Shown: one piece after another, positions 10,017 through 23,198 of the stretch
How the letters are laid out: every line of letters starts with the position of its first letter
Numbering within the stretch: position 1 is the first letter of the stretch
Source: Aquella oligotrophica
GTDB lineage: Bacteria; Pseudomonadota; Gammaproteobacteria; Burkholderiales; UBA11063
Assembly (NCBI RefSeq): GCF_002892535.1
Contig: NZ_CP024847.1
Coordinates: 558,001-622,000 of the forward strand
Reading direction: 5' to 3'
Length of the DNA stretch: 64,000 nt
The notes under the pieces: generated by a model
Databases searched by the model: none
Told to the model about the DNA's origin: nothing
Seen by the model: only the letters and a program-made list of their open reading frames with translations
Program-made: the position numbers and the translations under genes

Positions 10017-11567
10017 ATGAAAACATTTAATGATTTTAATTTAAGTCAGGAAATGCTAAATGCTTTAAATGAAAAGGGTTTTACAAATCCAAGCCCAATC
10101 CAGGCGTTGGTAATTCCTGAATTTCTGGCTGAAAAAGCTAACATTATTGGTCAGGCGCAAACTGGAACAGGTAAAACTGCTGCATTTTCAATTCCAATAA
10201 TAGAAAGTATCACTAGAGATGGTAGTATCAAAGCTATTATTCTTACCCCAACTCGTGAGCTGGCAATTCAGGTTTGTGAAGAGATGTATTCGCTAATTGG
10301 TAAACGTGACTTACGCGTATCCGCAGTTTATGGTGGTGCCTCGATTGAGCAACAAATCCGTAGCATCCGTAAAGGGAGTGATATCATCGTTGGAACTCCT
10401 GGGCGGATTATGGATTTGATGGAGCGTCGCGTTCTTGAGTTAAATAACCTTGAGTTCTTTGTTCTTGATGAAGCTGATGAGATGCTAAATATGGGCTTTG
10501 TTGAAGATATTGAAAAAATTCTTGAATCAACTAATGCTGAAAAAAATATGCTTTTCTTTTCGGCAACTATGCCGCCCTCAATTTTACAAATTGCTAAACG
10601 TTATATGGGGCAATATAAGATATTAAAAGTTGAAAATAAAGAATTAACTACTAAACTTACTGAGCAGATTTATTTCGAAGTCAAAGAAGGCGACAAATTT
10701 GAAGCATTATGCCGAGTACTTGATTTTGAACAAGATTTTTATGGAATTATATTCTGCCGTACTAAAGTAGAAGTTGATGAAGTTACTAAGCACCTTAAAG
10801 CGCGTGGCTACGCAGTTGATTCTTTACATGGTGATATCAGTCAGGGGCAAAGAACAAAAACTCTAGGGGAGTTTAAAGAGCGGATTACCAATCTATTAGT
10901 TGCAACTGATGTTGCAGCACGTGGAATTGATGTAAATAATCTAACGCATGTGATTAACTATTCAATTCCACATGAGGCTGAGGCTTATGTGCATCGGATT
11001 GGGCGTACTGGTCGTGCAGGTCAAAAAGGTATTGCAATCACTTTTGTTACACCAAAAGAAATGTCACGTCTTGGGCAAATCCGTAAAATCACTAAAACTG
11101 ATATTAAGAAGCAGGAAATTCCAGCAATTAAAGATGTAATCAAGGCAAAAGAAGAATATTTGCAAGCTTGCGTCGAAGAAATTATCAATGAAAAAGACTT
11201 TTACTCTTATTCTAAACTGGCGAATCAGTTACTGGCTAATAATGACCCAGTAACTTTGGTTGCCTCTCTATTACGTTATCAGTATCAGGATGAATTTATT
11301 GAAGAAAGTTATGCTAGAATTGAGCAAAACCGGATTAGTGCGGATAATGTGAAATTATTTGTCGCGCTAGGTAAAAAAGATGGTATGACGCCAAGAGTAT
11401 TATTGGATGTATTGCATCAAAATTGTAAAACACCAGGGCGTAAAGTTCGGGATATTCGGATTATGGATAAATTCTCATTTATTTCAGTACCACTTGATGA
11501 AGCAGAAATTATTATTCGTAAACTAAACCAGAAAAATAAGAAGATGGTTGAGATTGCTAAGAATTAA
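10017..11567 (+). CDS. deaD: DEAD-box ATP-dependent RNA helicase, CsdA/DeaD type
   Basis: RNA helicase of 516 residues. Motif I AQTGTGKT (47-54), Ia PTRELAIQ, Ib TPGR, II DEAD (151-154), III SAT (182-184), V VATDVAARGID and VI HRIGRTGRAG are all intact. The C-terminus (about 435-510: KLFVALGKKDGM, FSFISVPLDEAE) is a DbpA/CsdA-type RNA-binding domain, as in helicases of cold-shock and ribosome assembly. The gene lies about 0.7 kb before the rRNA operon, which fits but does not prove a ribosome role. AAGGA precedes the ATG by eight bases. It is shorter than E. coli CsdA because it lacks the basic tail. Confidence 0.93.
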   Translation: MKTFNDFNLSQEMLNALNEKGFTNPSPIQALVIPEFLAEKANIIGQAQTGTGKTAAFSIPIIESITRDGSIKAIILTPTRELAIQVCEEMYSLIGKRDLRVSAVYGGASIEQQIRSIRKGSDIIVGTPGRIMDLMERRVLELNNLEFFVLDEADEMLNMGFVEDIEKILESTNAEKNMLFFSATMPPSILQIAKRYMGQYKILKVENKELTTKLTEQIYFEVKEGDKFEALCRVLDFEQDFYGIIFCRTKVEVDEVTKHLKARGYAVDSLHGDISQGQRTKTLGEFKERITNLLVATDVAARGIDVNNLTHVINYSIPHEAEAYVHRIGRTGRAGQKGIAITFVTPKEMSRLGQIRKITKTDIKKQEIPAIKDVIKAKEEYLQACVEEIINEKDFYSYSKLANQLLANNDPVTLVASLLRYQYQDEFIEESYARIEQNRISADNVKLFVALGKKDGMTPRVLLDVLHQNCKTPGRKVRDIRIMDKFSFISVPLDEAEIIIRKLNQKNKKMVEIAKN

Positions 11568-11624
11568 CTTATATATTAATTTTTTTTAATTTCGCTATTA
11601 CTAGGTTTTGAGAGGATTTGAAAA

Positions 11625-11921
11625 ATGAGAAAGGTATTATTAATCATTAATATGTTTATTATTGTTAATGTTCATGCATTTAATAGTCTCAATTTGGATA
11701 AGCAGATAGTAACCTGTCAGGGGGAAAGTGGCAATACTTATACTTTAAATAGTAATTCCTCTGCGGCGGATATTATAAATAACTGCAAAATTACTCATGA
11801 AGAATCTGGTAATTACGCTCTACGTAAGGAAACTACCGTTGAATTTAATGCTACGGTAGTTACTCCTGTTAAATGTGATTACCATAATAATGTGCTTGAT
11901 GAATGTAAATTTGTAAAATAA
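11625..11921 (+). CDS. Small exported protein of unknown function
   Basis: A 98-residue protein with a clear signal peptide (MRKVLLIINMFIIVNVHA, cleavage likely after AHA-like HA at residue 18). The mature part has four cysteines (in TCQGES, NNCKIT, VKCDYH, DECKFVK), so two periplasmic disulphides are possible. A ribosome site (GAGAGG) stands upstream. I do not recognise the family. Nothing nearby suggests a function. Confidence 0.7.
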   Translation: MRKVLLIINMFIIVNVHAFNSLNLDKQIVTCQGESGNTYTLNSNSSAADIINNCKITHEESGNYALRKETTVEFNATVVTPVKCDYHNNVLDECKFVK

Positions 11922-12276
11922 TTTAGATGGTATCTCTTTGTTGTGTTTTGATTACCCATATTGGAGTTAATGAAAAATATTAATCATTCTAGAAAAACAT
12001 TTGACAATGATGTGTTTGCTGTGTGATAATACTGATCTCGCGAATGAAGACGCGGGATAAAAAGAGAAACAAAACAGATCTTTAACAAGATAAACAATCA
12101 ATAAATGTGAGGCATCTAGCTATAGAAAAGGTAGTGCCGTGGGGTGGGTTATTAAATAATCTGTTTCATGGTGTTACAAAAAAATAGCAGATGTCTAACG
12201 GGAAACCAAAGACGTCAAGCGAGTGTGTTCGTGTATGAATGCACTATAAAAAGAGTAGACTATAAGTCTAGGATTA
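11922..12276 (+). promoter_or_regulatory. rRNA operon promoter and leader
   Basis: TTGACA (12001-12006) and GATAAT (12025-12030), 18 bases apart, form a good sigma-70 promoter, preceded by an AT-rich stretch like an UP element. The leader carries a boxA-like antitermination site GATCTTTAACA (12078-12088). Bases 12091-12116 pair almost perfectly with 13821-13846 beyond the 16S gene, the RNase III processing stem. No protein gene is seen here. Confidence 0.8.
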
Positions 12277-13809
<1,533 letters not shown>

Positions 13810-13820
13810 GAGAATGGTTG

Positions 13821-13846
13821 GATGCCTCACATTTATTGGTTGTTTA
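13821..13846 (+). other. 3' arm of the 16S processing stem
   Basis: These 26 bases are the reverse complement of 12091-12116 in the leader apart from one G-U pair. Such long-range stems around the 16S gene are cut by RNase III to release the precursor. Confidence 0.85.
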
Positions 13847-13975
13847 TAGTAGTTAAGATTAGAGGTACTAAGTAGAAATACAGAGTATAAAAAATGCGAG
13901 TAATACGCGGAGCGAAATTGCAAAGTTTAGTGATCTAAATGAGCAATTGAGCGACAAAGTAGTACGAAGACATTT

Positions 13976-14051
13976 GGGGGATTAGCTCAGCTGGGAGAGC
14001 ACCTGCTTTGCAAGCAGGGGGTCGTCGGTTCGATCCCGTCATCCTCCACCA
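13976..14051 (+). tRNA. tRNA-Ala (TGC)
   Basis: A 76-base cloverleaf with acceptor stem GGGGGAT/ATCCTCC and an encoded CCA end. The anticodon loop TTTGCAA sits between CCTGC and GCAGG and gives anticodon TGC. The T loop is TTCGATC. It is the first tRNA in the 16S-23S spacer; most operons with this pair have the Ile tRNA first. Confidence 0.97.
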
Positions 14052-14068
14052 GGTATAGGTGAGATAAC

Positions 14069-14145
<77 letters not shown>

Positions 14146-14524
14146 AGACAGAGTGTCTAATGTAGATGAGATTAAGATTAAGTCATTTATGTTAAGTACT
14201 TTGGTACTAAGATCTTTAACAAGATGGATAGAGTTAGATATTAAAAATTTACCAACGCGTATATTTATAAAAATCTGGCAATGATTTGAAAGAGTTATTG
14301 ACAGTATCTGACTAAGCAGCAATGTTTAGGAAGAGTAAAGGATATGCGGGTAGATTGCATATGTAAAAAACTTAAGCAAAAAGAAACTCATACAGTAAAA
14401 AATAAAATCTTAGAGGTTTGGAAACGAATCTTTGAGAATCAGCAGTTTACTTGAATTTTTTATCGCGTTAACTAAGCTGACAAAGTTAGCTATTAATACG
14501 GTAAAGAGACTATTAAAATAATAG
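14146..14524 (+). other. tRNA-Ile to 23S spacer with a second boxA and the 23S processing arm
   Basis: It holds a second GATCTTTAACA (14211-14221), identical to the leader boxA. Bases 14509-14531 pair with 17383-17405 after the 23S gene over 23 bp with one G-U pair, the 23S processing stem. Nothing else is seen. Confidence 0.75.
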
Positions 14525-17390
<2,866 letters not shown>

Positions 17391-17632
17391 TATTATTTTA
17401 GTAGTTTTAGTAAAAATACTGCAAAAGCATATGAAGTAAAAACGAGACGCAAGATGACGTGATTTACATGAAATTAAATGAGGAGTCTTGTAACGAAGTT
17501 ATTACAAATAGGCATGGCAGTACTGCTGAGATAAGTGTGAGAAGAGCTTAAGTAAATAAACATAGTTAATATCAAAACAAAATCCATCTGTTAAACCGAA
17601 TTCGCATAGTTCAAAAGAACGTGCAAAAGAAT

Positions 17633-17750
17633 TGCTTGGTGACAATAGAGACCTGGAACCACTCCTTCCCATCTCGAACAGGACAGTGAAACGGGTGATC
17701 GCCGATGATAGTGTGGGGTATACCATGCGAAAGTAGGACATTGCCAAGCT
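17633..17750 (+). rRNA. rrf: 5S ribosomal RNA
   Basis: About 118 bases with the terminal helix TGCTTGG/CCAAGC and the conserved CCCATCTCGAAC, AGTGAAACG and CCATGCGAAAGTAGG stretches. The 240-base gap between 23S and 5S holds no tRNA that I can fold. Confidence 0.93.
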
Positions 17751-17762
17751 CCCATACAAGAG

Positions 17763-17792
17763 AAAGACCCGGATAATACCGGGTCTTTACAT
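17763..17792 (+). terminator. rRNA operon terminator
   Basis: AAAGACCCGG and CCGGGTCTTT form a perfect 10-bp stem around an ATAATA loop directly after 5S. The T tail is within the stem's 3' arm, followed by ACATTTG. Confidence 0.9.
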
Positions 17793-18151
17793 TTGTGGAG
17801 CCGAAATAGTTGATAGTAGACAATACGGCAACACAATAGCGTAAGCTGGGTAGCTCACGCCTACCATGCTTCTTCAATCTGATTGAGTATAAGCATTGAC
17901 ACATCGGACTTACGACAATTTCAATTAGCAACAAATTAGCTACAAAATAATCAAAAAGTTCATATCTCCCTCCATAACCTCCTGACCTTTGGTCAGGATC
18001 TTGTTATGGGGTTACCTTCTTTTATCTATCTTATTACTCTTTAGTTAGATGGGTTATCCTTTATTTAGCATACACTGCCAATTTGGCAGATTGTCTAATG
18101 ATAGTTCTTCTGCTAGAATCTCGCAATATTTGGTTAATAATTGGGGGAATT
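17793..18151 (+). other. Gap between 5S and the PAS regulator, with a repeat fragment and two palindromes
   Basis: Bases 17859-17891 match the end of the dispersed repeat found at 49712 and 61152. Bases 17972-18009 fold as CCATAAC plus CCTGACC-TTT-GGTCAGG plus GTTATGG. Bases 18075-18089 (CTGCCAATTTGGCAG) are a perfect 15-bp palindrome about 60 bases before the regulator start, a candidate operator. No protein gene is seen here. Confidence 0.6.
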
Positions 18152-18907
18152 ATGCAGTTTAAAAAGGAGTTACATCCTGTCTTAACTCAAGCGATTAATA
18201 GTATTAATTTTTTTTCAAAGATGAAATATGTCTTTTATCTTAAAGATAAAAATGGTAATTATTTAGCAATGACTGATTATGCTGCTGAGGTATATGGGCT
18301 TGAAAATGTAGAATTAGTACTAGGAAAGTCAATTATTGACTTCATGGGGAAAAACCATCCTAAAATAAGTAAACAGACAATGGAGTTAGAAGATCTATTA
18401 ATAAGATCAGACGCAGAAACTATGTCTGCTATTAATTTTTTTTCCTATAAAGATAATATTCATGCCAGATTGGTACTAAGGACAAAGCTTGTAGATAACG
18501 AAACTAGGGATGTTCTTGGAATACTTTGTCAGGAAATTCCCTCTGGCTTAAATAATGAATGTATGTCAATTATGGATTCTCTGGGTGATAATTTAGATGT
18601 TAAGTTTCCTGATTCTGATTTTAATCCAGTAATTGATAAACTTACACTTTATGAGCATGAAATTTGTTTTCTCGTTTCAATTGGTTGGGCTCTTACGCAG
18701 ATTCAAAATTTTTTAAATCGATTATATCCAGAACATCCTCGTTCATTAGATGCCATTATTAAAAAGAAAAATGCGATTTGTAATAAATTTGATCTTGAGT
18801 TTAATCATATTTCTAATCTGAAAGAGTTTTTAGTAAAAAATGGTGTTTATAAACAGATTCCATCGAGTTTATTAAATCATTTACAGGGCTCATACATGGT
18901 GCATTAG
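18152..18907 (+). CDS. PAS domain regulator with C-terminal HTH (family member A)
   Basis: 251 residues from ATG 18152, which has GGGGGA six bases upstream; a longer reading from 18083 lacks a ribosome site. The N-terminal part (MKYVFYLKDKNGNYLAMTDYAAEVYG) is a PAS-like sensor fold. The C-terminal 90 residues (LTLYEHEICFLVSIGWALTQIQ, IPSSLL) match the HTH region shared by five other proteins in this window, with the LuxR-like opening L-x3-E-x-EI-xFL. Probably a transcription factor for a small-molecule signal; ligand and targets are unknown. Its stop overlaps the convergent transporter-like gene by four bases. Confidence 0.75.
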   Translation: MQFKKELHPVLTQAINSINFFSKMKYVFYLKDKNGNYLAMTDYAAEVYGLENVELVLGKSIIDFMGKNHPKISKQTMELEDLLIRSDAETMSAINFFSYKDNIHARLVLRTKLVDNETRDVLGILCQEIPSGLNNECMSIMDSLGDNLDVKFPDSDFNPVIDKLTLYEHEICFLVSIGWALTQIQNFLNRLYPEHPRSLDAIIKKKNAICNKFDLEFNHISNLKEFLVKNGVYKQIPSSLLNHLQGSYMVH

Positions 18908-19794
18908 ATTGCCGCCTTGCTGCGTAGGGCTTTCATGGAGTAAGCCTTACTTGCAAGTAAAGGGAATGCAATGGCTATTGCAAGTGACATAGCAATGGTT
19001 ATAGCCACTAATTCAGCTTTTAGCATGATAAACTGCAATGTAAAGGTAAGTATTGGGGTAAAGCCCATTGCTAATGAAAATTTCTCAGAGCCAAATTTCT
19101 CGATACACAACTGACCAAAATAAAGTGGTAGTACTAGTGTGATCATACCAATAATAACTCCCTTTAAAACAATCATGGTTGTAAATAAATGAAACTCATG
19201 TCGGTAGATGATTAATGCTAGTGGCAGAATTAGTAGTAGCCAATATCGTAATGCTAAAATTTGACGTGAGTTCATTCCTTTATTATTAAGTCCCTTGGAT
19301 GATCTTAGATAAAGGTATAATGATAATCCTGTTAGCATTGTAACTAATATTCCAATGCTGGCTTTTATTAGGGAAAACTTATTGAATGTCACAAAATAAA
19401 ATAAGATAAAGGTAATTGCTATCATTATACTTTGAATTATATACACTGGTTTACGGGTTGTTGTTGCCATTACCACAGCACCAAAGAAACTAGGCCAGCC
19501 CAGATAACTAAAAACAAAAATAAATGGAGTATAAGTAATAGGAATTATAAACCCAGCAATCCACATAAAAGTTGTAGTTGCAATCACTTTTGTAATTCCA
19601 GCCCAAATGCTTTTATCTTTTATAATTCTGACATAGGTTTGTTTATTTTTTCTAAAATTAAGCAAATGAAAGCTTATGATTGCTGTAGCGGCAGAAATAA
19701 ATATCAAAATATCATGATTAATATCTTGTCCCCAGAAATAGATTATAATAGGGGCAATTGCGTTAAACGCCAGAAAAAGAATTAAATAAATCAT
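18904..19794 (-). CDS. Multi-spanning membrane protein, possibly EamA/DMT-like transporter
   Basis: 296 mostly hydrophobic residues with about ten membrane segments, a pattern and length typical of EamA/drug-metabolite transporters, although I see no diagnostic motif. Short positively charged loops (NFRKNKQ, LRSSKG) suggest where the cytosolic side lies. It is convergent with PAS regulator A (four-base stop overlap) and divergent from PAS regulator B, so it may be a target of either. Substrate unknown. Confidence 0.6.
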   Translation of the reverse strand: MIYLILFLAFNAIAPIIIYFWGQDINHDILIFISAATAIISFHLLNFRKNKQTYVRIIKDKSIWAGITKVIATTTFMWIAGFIIPITYTPFIFVFSYLGWPSFFGAVVMATTTRKPVYIIQSIMIAITFILFYFVTFNKFSLIKASIGILVTMLTGLSLYLYLRSSKGLNNKGMNSRQILALRYWLLLILPLALIIYRHEFHLFTTMIVLKGVIIGMITLVLPLYFGQLCIEKFGSEKFSLAMGFTPILTFTLQFIMLKAELVAITIAMSLAIAIAFPLLASKAYSMKALRSKAAI

Positions 19795-19881
19795 GTCTTA
19801 TACTCTAAAATAATTTATGTCATGATTATATTGAAATCCTTTATATTTTCATACCTTGTTTTTGCCAGGGGTCTCTACCAT

Positions 19882-20589
19882 ATGCTTGAATTATTTATTG
19901 ATAGACTTGCTAGCTTGGCTAATATGCTTCCAACCCAGATAATAGGAGTAAAAGATCTTGATTCGCGTTATCTCTACTGTTCACCAAATTTTGCTAGCCT
20001 TCTTGGTTATTCAGTTGAAGAAATAGTTGGTAAACATGATATGTTTATTGGGGAGGAAAATAATGCCTCACGGATTTGTGAAGATAAGCAAATTATTCAA
20101 GAGCGTAGGGCATTGCCATTTATTCATATTGATAAAATAAAGGGAAAATTGACTCCATTGACATTTATTAAATCACCAATTATCGAGGAGAAGACTGATA
20201 GTGTAATTGGTATTTTATGTCAGGTATTTGAGTTTGCTACTCTTGATCCGGCACAGCAAATTATTAATATGTATCAAAATTTGAATCTTACCCAAAAACA
20301 AAATCAGCAATTGCCTAATTTGAGTAAACGTGAGAAGCAAATAGTCTTTTTATTTTTGGCTAATTTGAATAGTGCCGAAATGGTCGAGATTATCTATCAA
20401 ATGGAGGGCAAGAAAATTAGTAAGGGAACAATTGACTGTGTATTTACTGATCAATTATTTCATAAGTTCGGTGTATATAATCGACAGGCTTTATATGTAA
20501 AGCTTGTAGAGCTTGGCTATAACCGACTTATTCCTACCGAGATGCTACCATCAACTACGATTGCTCTAGATACCCATGATTTATATTAA
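19882..20589 (+). CDS. PAS domain regulator with C-terminal HTH (family member B)
   Basis: 235 residues from ATG 19882 (GGGG upstream); an in-frame ATG at 19822 would add 20 hydrophobic residues and has no ribosome site. The PAS domain is the clearest of the family: GVKDLDSRYLYCSPNFASLLGY, then VEEIVGKHD. The C-terminal HTH opens LSKREKQIVFLFLANLNSAEMVEII and ends LIPTEMLP. Presumed DNA-binding sensor. Its TAA overlaps the convergent gene for member C by four bases, and the membrane protein gene is divergent upstream. Confidence 0.75.
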   Translation: MLELFIDRLASLANMLPTQIIGVKDLDSRYLYCSPNFASLLGYSVEEIVGKHDMFIGEENNASRICEDKQIIQERRALPFIHIDKIKGKLTPLTFIKSPIIEEKTDSVIGILCQVFEFATLDPAQQIINMYQNLNLTQKQNQQLPNLSKREKQIVFLFLANLNSAEMVEIIYQMEGKKISKGTIDCVFTDQLFHKFGVYNRQALYVKLVELGYNRLIPTEMLPSTTIALDTHDLY

Positions 20590-21377
20590 AAATTGAAATA
20601 TTTAACAACCAGATTGTGGTCTTGCACAATTATGCATGGTCGGCAAAGACTTTGTGGTATGTATTTATCGTATCCCATTTTGCGTGCTCTGGCTACCAAT
20701 TTAATTATGTCATTATCCTCAATTCCAAATCTGGGACAGATTGATTCGCGAACTATCCTTGATAAAGTTCCATAGCTGATTTCAAGAATTTGTGATGCCA
20801 TTCTCTGGCTGATTCCTGAAACCATCAAAAAAAGAACTTCGTGCTGGCGATTTGTTAATTGAACCTTAAACTTAAAGTCATCCGGCATAGGGATTAGAAA
20901 ATTTGCTTGTAACGACTCGGTTAATGAGAAATACTCCTGGATTCCCCACATACTATATCCCGAAATGATGTGTTCTACTGCAATGACTCTTGCCTTTTGG
21001 TCAAAGGCAGGAATAGCATGTATTAATAATGATTTATACTCTCCTTGATATGGCCAGAATGCAATATATTGTACGGGAGTTTTTTCATTGATAACAATTT
21101 GATAAATGATGTTGACAATTTTCTCAATATCACTAGAACGATGGAATTTATTTAGTGAGTTATCGCTACTTCTATTTTTTGCATAGTAACTATTTGATGA
21201 GCTAAAAATATCAATGATTTTGCCACAATTAGCTTCATCCGTAATTGAGAGCTGATGTTTAGCTTTTTGATTAATTTGAATAATCTTTAGATCTGGATCG
21301 GTCAGGATAAATCCAACAGAATTATTCAATCCTGCTATCTGGTTGGTAGTGGCTTGCAATATACTCTCTTGAGGCAT
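20586..21377 (-). CDS. PAS domain regulator with C-terminal HTH (family member C)
   Basis: 263 residues. The N-terminal half (SVGFILTDPDLKIIQINQKAKHQL) is PAS-like. The C-terminal half carries LTNRQHEVLFLMVSGISQRMASQIL, then GTLSRIVRESICPRFGIEDND and IPQSLCR. It is the closest relative of member F: both share S-x-R/KQHE-xLFL, GT-x-R/KI and the ICP+F stretch followed by IPQSL. No clear ribosome site precedes the ATG. Function as a regulator is inferred from the HTH. Confidence 0.72.
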   Translation of the reverse strand: MPQESILQATTNQIAGLNNSVGFILTDPDLKIIQINQKAKHQLSITDEANCGKIIDIFSSSNSYYAKNRSSDNSLNKFHRSSDIEKIVNIIYQIVINEKTPVQYIAFWPYQGEYKSLLIHAIPAFDQKARVIAVEHIISGYSMWGIQEYFSLTESLQANFLIPMPDDFKFKVQLTNRQHEVLFLMVSGISQRMASQILEISYGTLSRIVRESICPRFGIEDNDIIKLVARARKMGYDKYIPQSLCRPCIIVQDHNLVVKYFNF

Positions 21378-21572
21378 GTCGGTTAATCTTTTCTAGCTAA
21401 AAGGTCGGGGGAGACTTACTACAAAGTCGATGCCGAAGAATTGGACTATAGAATTTATTATACTATTATCTCTTGGGGAAATTAAGGCTAATTTACCGGA
21501 GTTATTATAAAAATTTCAGTATTAGGCTTATAGCAGATAGGGAAAAAGAATAGCTAATAACTGCCTTCCATA

Positions 21573-21896
21573 CTATTTAGGGTTGGTTTGAGCTAAACTA
21601 AGTCTGATAATCGAATTTTCAATTCCTAGTAAACTGTGTGGGATTTTTGCATCAAGATTTATCGTATCCCCTTTTTTCAGCTCGTATTCATTATTTGCTA
21701 CGGTAAATTTAACTTTGCCTTCTAAGACCATAACTATTATAGGGGCTGGAGCAGTATGTTCTTTCATTGATTGATCTTTAGTGAGACAAATTCTTATTTC
21801 TTTAGATACCGCTGTTTCAAGAATTTTCTTGATCATTACTTTATCTTGTGAAAACTCAATGTTTTCATAAAAGTTGGTGATTGAATAGTTTTTCAT
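21573..21896 (-). CDS. Cupin-domain protein
   Basis: A 107-residue single-cupin protein. HTAPAPIIVMVLEGKVKFTV and KKGDTINLDAKIPHSLLGIE correspond to the two cupin motifs; metal-ligand histidines are visible at HTAP and PHSL. Small cupins like this bind metal or a small ligand, and a catalytic role is not evident. AAGGA precedes the ATG. It is the last gene of a likely transcript with the truncated haemoglobin and the alternative oxidase, which suggests a part in nitric-oxide or oxidative stress. Confidence 0.82.
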   Translation of the reverse strand: MKNYSITNFYENIEFSQDKVMIKKILETAVSKEIRICLTKDQSMKEHTAPAPIIVMVLEGKVKFTVANNEYELKKGDTINLDAKIPHSLLGIENSIIRLSLAQTNPK

Positions 21897-21966
21897 TTTT
21901 ATGTTCCTTTTTCAATTTAAGTTGTGATGTAACAAACTAATATTTGACGGTAAATAAATTTTGTAT

Positions 21967-22368
21967 TTATCTTATTGACGGCTCTCCTATTTGATTTTTT
22001 GTCAAAACCCGGGCAGATAAATTTTCTTTTATGATTGCTGCATATTGTTTAATTTTTTCACTATTTGGTCCAGAGAATATTTCATCGGTAGTACTTGTGA
22101 ATAATTGTAACCAATGATCAAAATGCTCAATAGCTAGCGGTTGTTTTGTATTTAATTCGATATGTTTTCTCATTGGATTACCATTAAACACATTTTTACT
22201 GAAGAGGATACTTTCCCAGAAATCATACATTTGTGGCAAATGCTCTTCCCAGTTTACTTTTGCAACTTCATTAAAAAATATGCCTATTTTATGATCAATC
22301 TTTACCTTATCATAAAAGGTATTTACCAATTTTTCTATATCTTTACGATTTACTAGATCTTGTTTCAT
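21967..22368 (-). CDS. Group III truncated haemoglobin
   Basis: 133 residues of the 2-on-2 globin fold. The order VNTFYDKVKID, VNWEEHLPQMYDFWESILF and FNGNPMRKHIEL is that of the group III (P) subfamily, with the proximal haem histidine most likely in MRKHIEL and HFDHWLQLF following. Members bind O2 or NO. It lies 20 bases after the alternative oxidase stop on the same strand, so the two are probably cotranscribed and NsrR-controlled. Confidence 0.87.
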   Translation of the reverse strand: MKQDLVNRKDIEKLVNTFYDKVKIDHKIGIFFNEVAKVNWEEHLPQMYDFWESILFSKNVFNGNPMRKHIELNTKQPLAIEHFDHWLQLFTSTTDEIFSGPNSEKIKQYAAIIKENLSARVLTKNQIGEPSIR

Positions 22369-22388
22369 TTTGTTCTGCTTTCAGCTAT

Positions 22389-23030
22389 TCATTTTGTTTC
22401 AGGATAAATATTCTGTAGAATTTTATTGCCTGCATTGATATTATCAGATAGTTGATGATTTATATCACGATGTTTACATTCATCAATTCCAGTTGCAATT
22501 ACAACATCACGTAAAGTTGCATTTTCATTAAGTTTCCAGTAGTTTATTGCAATTTTTGGGGCTGGAGTATTTGCAATTTGTCCATTGTTAATTGCTTCAA
22601 GATAGTGGTTATAACTAACTACTGCCTCTTCTTCCAAATAGCCAACAAAGCGATGCGCAGTTTTGCTTGAGAGCATATACATTAAAAGGTAGAAAGGAGT
22701 GAACAAAATTTGGACCAGATAAATAGCAAAGCGTTCAAAATAGGTTGGTTTACCAATTTGGATATAAACTAGCAGATGCATCTTCTCATTTTCTGCTTCT
22801 TCGTATAGTTGATTGATCCAGCCATTATCATTTTTAATCCGCCGTAAACAGCGAAGGTGAAGTAGCCATGTTGCTACCATACCCGGAATAGCTGCCACTG
22901 TCTCTAGCATGATTGCTCGATTAGCATATCGCTTACCAAAGTAGATATCTGCAAGTGCCCTAAAAAATTTGACTAATCCATATGCAATTGCATCATGAAT
23001 AGAACTAACTGATTTATGCGTAGCTTTCAT
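22389..23030 (-). CDS. aox: Alternative oxidase (cyanide- and NO-resistant ubiquinol oxidase)
   Basis: A di-iron membrane-bound quinol oxidase that reduces O2 without pumping protons and stays active when NO blocks haem oxidases. The diiron ligands sit in LETVAAIPG (Glu43), EEAENEKMHLL (Glu82, His85), YLEEEAVVSY (about Glu134) and IDECKHRDINH (Glu184, His187). Two hydrophobic stretches (about 45-60 and 102-121) match its interfacial helices. At 213 residues it is the short bacterial form without a mitochondrial leader. GGAG precedes the ATG by eight bases. The divergent neighbour is an NsrR-like repressor, the arrangement known for aox in Vibrio fischeri. Confidence 0.93.
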   Translation of the reverse strand: MKATHKSVSSIHDAIAYGLVKFFRALADIYFGKRYANRAIMLETVAAIPGMVATWLLHLRCLRRIKNDNGWINQLYEEAENEKMHLLVYIQIGKPTYFERFAIYLVQILFTPFYLLMYMLSSKTAHRFVGYLEEEAVVSYNHYLEAINNGQIANTPAPKIAINYWKLNENATLRDVVIATGIDECKHRDINHQLSDNINAGNKILQNIYPETK

Positions 23031-23063
23031 TTTTTTATCTCCATTTGTTTATTCGGTAACATG

Positions 23064-23131
23064 ATTATAACAAATATTGCATTTTAAATACAAGTATTAG
23101 CCTTAAAATAATTGCATTAAAAATATAAGTA
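23064..23131 (-). promoter_or_regulatory. aox promoter with two NsrR-like operators
   Basis: On the minus strand TTGTAT (23088-23093) and TATAAT (23064-23069), 18 bases apart, make a good promoter for aox. Two 23-bp sites, 23074-23096 and 23109-23131, share ATTGCATT-N2-AAATA-N-AAGTATT and are centred 35 bp apart. Their half TGCATTT and 11-1-11 layout resemble the known E. coli NsrR motif. The first site covers the -35/-10 spacer, as expected for repression relieved by NO. Binding is inferred. Confidence 0.7.
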
Positions 23132-23198
23132 TTGAATATGCGAGGCTTATCTATGGTATATTTATGGATAATTAAAAATAGATACTTAGATAGATAAA

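Noticed and set aside
17392-17632. tRNA in the 23S-5S spacer
   Set aside because: No cloverleaf can be folded with a CCA end or a T-loop TTCGA.
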